Shown: one piece after another, positions 58,484-64,000 of the stretch | Position numbering within the stretch: position 1 is the first letter of the stretch | Layout: each line of letters starts with the position of its first letter | NCBI GenBank assembly: GCA_001632425.1 | Contig: KV425593.1 | Coordinates: 122,541-186,540 of the forward strand | From: Neolentinus lepideus HHB14362 ss-1 | Taxonomy: Eukaryota; Basidiomycota; Agaricomycetes; Gloeophyllales; Gloeophyllaceae | Reading direction: 5' to 3' | Length of the DNA stretch: 64,000 bases | Made by a program: the position numbers and the translations under genes | The notes under the pieces: generated by a model | The model's input: the letters and a program-made list of their open reading frames with translations, nothing else | The model's database searches: none | What the model was told of the DNA's origin: nothing

Positions 58484-60699
58484 CTAGTTGACCCGGCGAA
58501 CCCGAAGAGGCATCTTGCAACCTTCCTCACCAGCAACGGTGGGCCTAGGGAGGATAGACGCCCTGCTGATGATCTTCGTTCCAGGCCCGTCGCGCAGCTC
58601 GAACGTGAAGTTCCGAACGAGGACGGATACCACAGCCTAGTATAGCCGATCTGAGCATACGGGGGCAGGAGGCACACAAGACAGACAGACAGACCTTGAT
58701 CTCGGCCAGCGCAAAACCTCTCCCGATGCACTTCCTAGGCCCATCAATGAACGTGAGCAAGTGTCGATGGCCTTTGATTTCCATGGCCTTGTTCGGGAGG
58801 CCTGCCTCGTCCAACCATCTTTCCGGAACGAACTCCTTAGAGTCGGGACCCCAAATGGCTTCTGAACGGTTCACGCAGGCAATAGGAATGGTAATCTGAG
58901 TGCCCTTGGCCACTAGAATGCGGTCGACTGCTTCCCCATCCGCAGTAGTTATAGGGGTGCTGAGAGGAATCACATCGTCTTCGACCGCCTTCTCAATCCA
59001 CATGTAAGATTCAAAGATGGAATATGAGTTCGAGGCATTTAAGCGAGTAATTTACATACCACACGCCACGTCTCATCCAAGGGAGGCCGAAGCCTCAAGA
59101 TTTCATGGACTACAGCATCAAGATAAGGCAAATCATTGTTCAGCTGGTCCCAAATTGGGTCCGAAGCAGGGAAGGTGGACAGAAGCTCCTCTCGCAATTT
59201 TGCTTGCTTGTCCGGATACCGAGACAACTCGATCAAAATCCACTTGCGTGTAAGCATGAGAGTGGCAAATGGTCACGAGATGTCAAAACATACAGTGATA
59301 GTCGCTAGATAGAATGATTGAGATATCGCAGGCAGGAACTGATGTGATATGAATGTACGGACCTGAGGTTGTTTCGTATCCTCCGAGAAGCAACACTTTC
59401 ACCTGCCGAACTTATATGCGCTTAGATTCCGGTCACAAGATAGTAGCTTACCTGTGATATGACTTCTTCCATGTTGAAGCCCGAGCTGGAATCTGTGTCT
59501 CCGGCTTCATCTATTCCAGACAGTGAGGACCTCAGCCATGATCTATTGTCCGTCATACTCGCCGAGAAGACCAATGATCGAATTATCCTGATGCTTCGCA
59601 TTATCTCCGCCGTTAGCTTTTTGAGTCCTAGCGAGCATTTCCTGAGAAATCTCCGTCACGCTGTCGTTCAATCTCCTTGTCAGCTCACTACGCGCATTAG
59701 GGATTTTGCGCAAGACCGGGAAGATGGGCTCCAGCAAAAAGCATATCATGGCAAAAATCGAAGGTCGGACGGTGCTGAAAGATTCAATGATCTCTGCAAT
59801 AGCGAGGTGGTTGCCTCGCAGAGCGCCAAAGTCGTGCGAGAAGCCGGCTATCCCGATACTATCCAGCCTGTTCGCGTCTCTGTGTGACCGGGTCCGCTAG
59901 CGAGGTATGAGCTACAAGACTTACGAAACGCGGTTCGTCCTATTTTCAAATGGATGATTCACGAGAATATGCGCGAGCAGACGTTATCACCTACCAATCT
60001 TGAACGTCAATCACTAGTTCATCCGAGTCGCTGTCTTGAAACAACGCGTCCCAAGCGGTCTTAACCTGAAAACCAGCCTTCGTAAGCTTACACGTAAATT
60101 AGTGTTATGTCGTCGTACCTTATATCCCGAGTCAAAAAAGACCGACGTCAAATCCCGTATCGCTGAATTGCTGAACGCAGGAGAAAGGACACGGCGCTGC
60201 CTGAGAGGACCACCCTCAGCTTGGTGCTCTATGACATTGCATTGCGGCGACCAACCTTTTGTGGTCTTCTCCTTCGGCCCACACCAATCCACGTCCAACC
60301 TATTTTGCTGGTTAGTAATACGCAAGACAATACAAATGTGCTCACAATCTTCTCGAGGGCAAGTCTGAAGTAAGTTGTCTTGATATAGGTTGTTGTCTCT
60401 TTCGAATAGTAGTGAGATAAAGCCTTTGGGTCGGCTAACATAACCTGTTGAGAGCAGAAGAGACCAGGCAGCTGGAAAACGGGGCCATATTCAGCGATCC
60501 ATAACTCAGCCAAGTCTTGTAATTCCGTAGTGTGGGCCATATAATTCCGAATGCGCCATAAAAGGCTGCGTCGCGGTGGACCGTTCAACGGAGTGTTCTT
60601 CGTCTTTTGCCTCGGCATGAAGATAGTCCGGTATAACACCAGAAGTATTCCAGCATAAAGGAGCAGAGCTCTTGGACCAGACTCAAAAGTGATGCTCAT
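58484..60699 (-). CDS. Cytochrome P450 monooxygenase
   Basis: The start is ATG 60699 (MSITFESGPRALLLYAGILL); this N-terminal helix anchors it in the ER. Motifs in order are the I-helix LLLGGYETTSVT (usual AGxDTT; here GYETT), the ExxR pair EILRLRP, the PERW motif FVPERWLDE, and the heme loop FIDGPRKCIGRGFALAEI with the Cys ligand. The end is CKMPLRVRRVN at 58484. Around a dozen short introns. No broken motif. The GYETTS I-helix and the PERW/FIDGPRKC set are seen in expanded basidiomycete families such as CYP5037/CYP5150-like enzymes, but family naming would need an alignment. Substrate unknown. Confidence 0.92.
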
Positions 60700-61190
60700 C
60701 GCGACGTGGTCCTGCAATGGAGGGGAGTAAAACTGAAAGGTCTTAAATTCACTGGCGATGTTTTTATATTAATCAGTACCTACCAAATCAACTCAGATGA
60801 ACGACTGGAGAAGGGCATGTGGCATGGTTTGATATCACAGACCCTCACTGAAGTAGCATGAGCGCACCCTGTCGCGATAGCGTAACCAGCCCGTGGTGGG
60901 TACAGGAACCGAGCATCAGAAAAATGACCTTCAGGAAAACGGCAGTCATCTTCAAGTTACGGCGGTCTTACAGTGCTTTTTGATATAAGGTGTAATCCCG
61001 GGATTACGACGCCACACCGCTGCACGCCACATCTGTCCATATACGGGCGCTTCTTGAACTCCCTGTTAGCCTATTACTATGGTATCGTTCTTTCTTCGCT
61101 TCCCCGTCTTCACGCGCGTTCTCTTCCTTCATGCTCCATATGACATTAATATTGTAGCCCGTTCGACTTATGAGTCGACGGACATCTCGC
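60700..61190. other. Intergenic with a perfect 16-bp palindrome
   Basis: GTAATCCCGGGATTAC at 60992-61007 is its own reverse complement, preceded by T so that the run starts TGTAATCCCGGG. This could be the 5' end of an LTR for the retrotransposon remnant that follows. No second LTR was identified. Confidence 0.5.
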
Positions 61191-62954
61191 TGTGCAGTAT
61201 TCTGTCTTTCCCCCGTCCTTCCACTATACACGGAGATTCTATTCTGACTGCGTGCTACTCTTGAGTGTTGCCCGCCCATCGCGGGCTTCCACTTTTTTTT
61301 TTGAACATCCATCTCTGTTTCTGTCTACTGTCACTGAGGTTTGCCGTTACCGTCATCGTTATTATTGCCGTCGACTGCCGTCACCGACCGTTACCCTGGC
61401 TCCTCTACCCCACACCTCTATCCAAAACCTGTCCCTGCTAGAAGCGCTACCCTTCGCTGAGGGAGCTTCGAGCCCACTGTCTTCGCTGACGGCTTCATCG
61501 GCTTCGTACGTCTCATCATCCGACTCTGACGACGATCTCACCTCTTCCCCGTACAACATGTCTTCCCGCCCTTCCAAACGTTCCCTCGCCTCAGTCGAGC
61601 AAACTACCTCCAAGAGCGCCCCGGTCTTACTGCCTGGCGAGCTGACTCCCACCATCCTCCGCGATTGGGCCGAAGCGTGCGAGGCGTACCGTGAGAACAA
61701 GATTGATCTCAAGGCGGAAGATTATGTTTGTAAGGTAGTAGCGTATGGTATGCGCAACAACCGGCTTCGAGACTGGTACTGTGTCAACAAACAGTGAATC
61801 AACGGTTTGTCCCTGGACGCTTACATTAATGAGATGAAGACCCTCTACCTACGCTCCGATCGGGAGGATGGCCTTTGCCGCAGCTTTTCGCATCTTCCTA
61901 GGGCGAACAAACCTTCTGAGACTAGCAGAACAACTTCCAATCCCTCAACTGTCTCCTTCGTGATACACCATCTCACTTCTCCGATGACGACATTCGGAAG
62001 CACTCACATGCACTCGGAACTTGCGACGTTATGCACTCGCGACAAGGTGCAAAAGATCAAGCCCTTGGCGGAATGGCTCAGCGCTGTCAGACTCTTGGAC
62101 AAACACCGCCTCGAGGACGAACAGAAGCTCGCTCGCTACTTAGCTAAGTTCAAGACACCCTGCACTGCTACTTCCCGTACCGCCCCCCACTCTGGCGCCC
62201 AGTCTACGTCTGCCCCGCGTCATCTACCTAAGCTCACCCCTGCCGAACATGAGTTGCTATCTAAGAATAACAGATGCTTTAAGTGTCATCGAGCCAACGT
62301 TGACCACGTCTCGTCCGCTTGCCCTTCGGCTTTCCAAACCCCGCTACGTACGGGACCCTTACGGAAGCGGACGTCAGAGCGACTGCGCGCCCTCGTGCTA
62401 ACGTACAGGTGAAACCCCAAGAAGAACTCATCGCGGCTGTCATGCCTTCGGCGGTTATTGAATCCGACGAAGATGATACTGATGAGCGTGTCCTTACTTT
62501 TCTTCCCCATCTTACCTTCTCCGCCACCATTGATAGCCTCGCCGTCGAAAACCCCATATCCATCTCCGCCATGCTCGATTCGGGCTCCGGGATGACATTG
62601 ATATCTGACACGCTCGTACAGCGACATTTTCACTTGCCAAAGTCAAAAAGCATCTCGCTCGCTATTGACTCTGAAGGAGTCCAAGATTCCGTAGTTTCCT
62701 TGTCTGAATATTGTAAAGTCACGATCTTGTCCGCCGATGGACATTGGCACTCCCGTGTAATTCGCGCCATCATCACGCCCCGTCTCTGTTGTTCGTTTTT
62801 GTGTGGTCTCACATTCCTGTCATGGAATCATCTTGTTATGGATATTGAAAAGCGAACGTGTATTGATTCGTCGTCTGGCTACGACTTGTTGAAACACAAC
62901 CAACTATTTAACATCTGGAGCTGCTCACAAGCACCTCTCGCGCTATGGGTTTAG
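61191..62954 (+). mobile_element. Decayed Ty3/gypsy-like retrotransposon remnant (Gag and protease only)
   Basis: Three open pieces lie in different frames. The first (from ATG 61558) has a Gag-like stretch (LTPTILRDWAEACEAYRENK). It ends at a TGA, and a stretch with stops and a frame change follows. The second carries a zinc knuckle (CFKCHRANVDHVSSACP, CCHC type). The third carries a retroviral-type aspartic protease site (AMLDSGSGMTLISD) and ends at 62954. No reverse transcriptase, RNase H or integrase follows before the next gene, so the element is 3'-truncated and dead. The codon use and Ser/Thr-rich Gag start differ from the neighbouring genes. Confidence 0.75.
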
Positions 62955-63246
62955 ATGACCGTAAGTTGCCGTAAGTATCAAGCGTTTGAAGAGTAAAGTT
63001 ACTGTAAACATGGACCCACAAAGATATGTTCACGTGCGTGACGCGTGGCCCGAGATGCCTATCGTAACGCTTGTCCGACACTTCATCCGTGCTGCACACC
63101 GCAACGGCGTCTGTGCATGAGCAAACACTACTAAAGCTGATTCTACTAAATCAATCTGACATATCAAACCCATTGAAGAGCCCAGATCTCGCGGCCCGTA
63201 CATCAACTGCTGGCCGCCACTTGCTTTCTACTTTCTACATTTTGAT
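62955..63246. other. Short intergenic gap
   Basis: Between the retrotransposon remnant and the last gene; presumed promoter of the last gene. Confidence 0.4.
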
Positions 63247-64000
63247 ATGGGCTCTGAAAACATGAATCAGCCGCGTAAACTACCTAGGCCGTTACCCAGC
63301 ACCCCCAGAACATCTCCAGAGCCGGTGCCCTCGTCCAGCAGGACCGTATCGCCTTCAAGTTTCTATGGATCCAAGGCCCCTCCGAAGCATCCATCCCAGC
63401 TCGCCACGGGTTCAGGCCTGGGCTTGACCGCGTCGCAGCCGACAGCATCCTCATCCTTTGGCTCGTCGCACACCAGGTATCGTTCCATCTCTCCACCCTC
63501 CCCCTTTCGCGAACCAGAATTGGTATCTGAAGAGCCCCTGCCGGACTTCAATCAGACCAGCTGGGGCGAGTCGACTCGCACGCCCTGGGAGAACAGCGGC
63601 GGATGGGCTGGTCTGAATCTCGGCGGCGGAAACGGCGCGTCTGGCTGGGGCACGACGGACACCTTCGACACGGCGTGGTCGGGCGCGCTGGGCCCCGCTG
63701 ACTTCGACTCTGGCTTTAACAAGAAGGTCCTGATCGACGGGAGGACTGAGGACGAGGAGAAGGACTGGTGGGACCCGGCTGTCCGCGCACGGCACTCCCG
63801 CCCTGGCCCGGGGATGCTCCCGCCGCTGCTCGAGGAGCGTCTCCACAACCCCGAGCACACGCTCTACTCGGTGAGCGTGGCCCCGCCGGATCTGAAGCCC
63901 GACAAGGACGTCGCCGGGTTCGCGCCCCCGAGCGCGGACGAGGTGCGCACGGCGGTGCCGCACCCGAACTCGTACTACTGCCGGAGACACAACGGCTGGG
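63247..64000 (+). CDS. Unidentified conserved-looking protein, 5' part only
   Basis: Open from ATG 63247 (MGSENMNQPRKLPRPLPSTP; a second in-frame ATG at 63262) to the window edge, at least 251 codons with no intron seen. The first 90 residues are Pro/Ser-rich and disordered. Then follow W-rich segments (SGWGTTDTFDTAWSGALGPA), EEKDWWDPAVRARHSRPGPG and HPNSYYCRRHNGW. The later, less repetitive part is likely the start of a folded domain. No family recognised. The protein continues beyond the window. Confidence 0.6.
   Translation, partial: MGSENMNQPRKLPRPLPSTPRTSPEPVPSSSRTVSPSSFYGSKAPPKHPSQLATGSGLGLTASQPTASSSFGSSHTRYRSISPPSPFREPELVSEEPLPDFNQTSWGESTRTPWENSGGWAGLNLGGGNGASGWGTTDTFDTAWSGALGPADFDSGFNKKVLIDGRTEDEEKDWWDPAVRARHSRPGPGMLPPLLEERLHNPEHTLYSVSVAPPDLKPDKDVAGFAPPSADEVRTAVPHPNSYYCRRHNGW

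Noticed and set aside
63451..63990. 179-codon minus-strand frame at the right edge
   Set aside because: Antisense to the open, Pro/Ser-rich plus-strand gene that begins at 63247.

Overview
This window is nuclear DNA from a filamentous basidiomycete, most likely an Agaricomycete. The genes are short-exon models cut by many introns of about 50-60 nt with GT...AG ends. The gene content is typical of mushrooms and polypores: F-box/LRR proteins, a DUF6534-type membrane protein, a UbiA-type prenyltransferase, duplicated Baeyer-Villiger-like flavoproteins, a microsomal P450 and an S1/P1 nuclease. All gene models were spliced by eye. Outer limits are usually firm; some internal junctions are not.

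Region by region. 0-6 kb is poor in genes and looks transposon-affected: the two halves of an F-box/LRR gene lie on the minus strand either side of a 2.4 kb segment with matching inverted ends. 6.2-17 kb holds two closely related Baeyer-Villiger-type monooxygenases facing away from each other, with the mitochondrial methylcrotonyl-CoA carboxylase alpha subunit between them. 17.3-23.2 kb has a small secreted protein, a DPH4-like J-protein, a UbiA pseudogene and 2.6 kb of mostly non-coding, partly duplicated DNA. 23.2-32.2 kb has a USP12/46-Ubp9-like deubiquitinase, an F-box protein and a multi-pass membrane protein with a C2-like N-terminus. 33.2-36.5 kb is a rearranged, inverted second copy of the 18-20 kb block: an intact UbiA gene, a broken piece of the deubiquitinase gene and a second DPH4 copy.

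37.6-50.3 kb carries an S1/P1 nuclease, an AIM9/APH-like mitochondrial protein, a Pin1 prolyl isomerase, an F-box/LRR protein, a MOSC-domain protein and a DUF6534 membrane protein. 50.5-60.7 kb carries DASH subunit Ask1, the Hog1 MAP kinase, mitochondrial cytochrome b5 reductase (Mcr1) and a cytochrome P450. 61-63 kb is a decayed Ty3/gypsy-like Gag-protease remnant. The window ends inside an unidentified gene.

Most genes are housekeeping or signalling genes without a shared pathway. UbiA, the two monooxygenases and the P450 are the kind of enzymes found in basidiomycete meroterpenoid or terpenoid pathways, but they are spread over more than 50 kb among unrelated genes, so a single cluster is not shown. 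The strongest theme is local duplication followed by unequal decay. The most unusual single signal is that both DPH4 copies are open from end to end yet lack an in-frame ATG, while sharing a CTG in good initiation context at the expected start.
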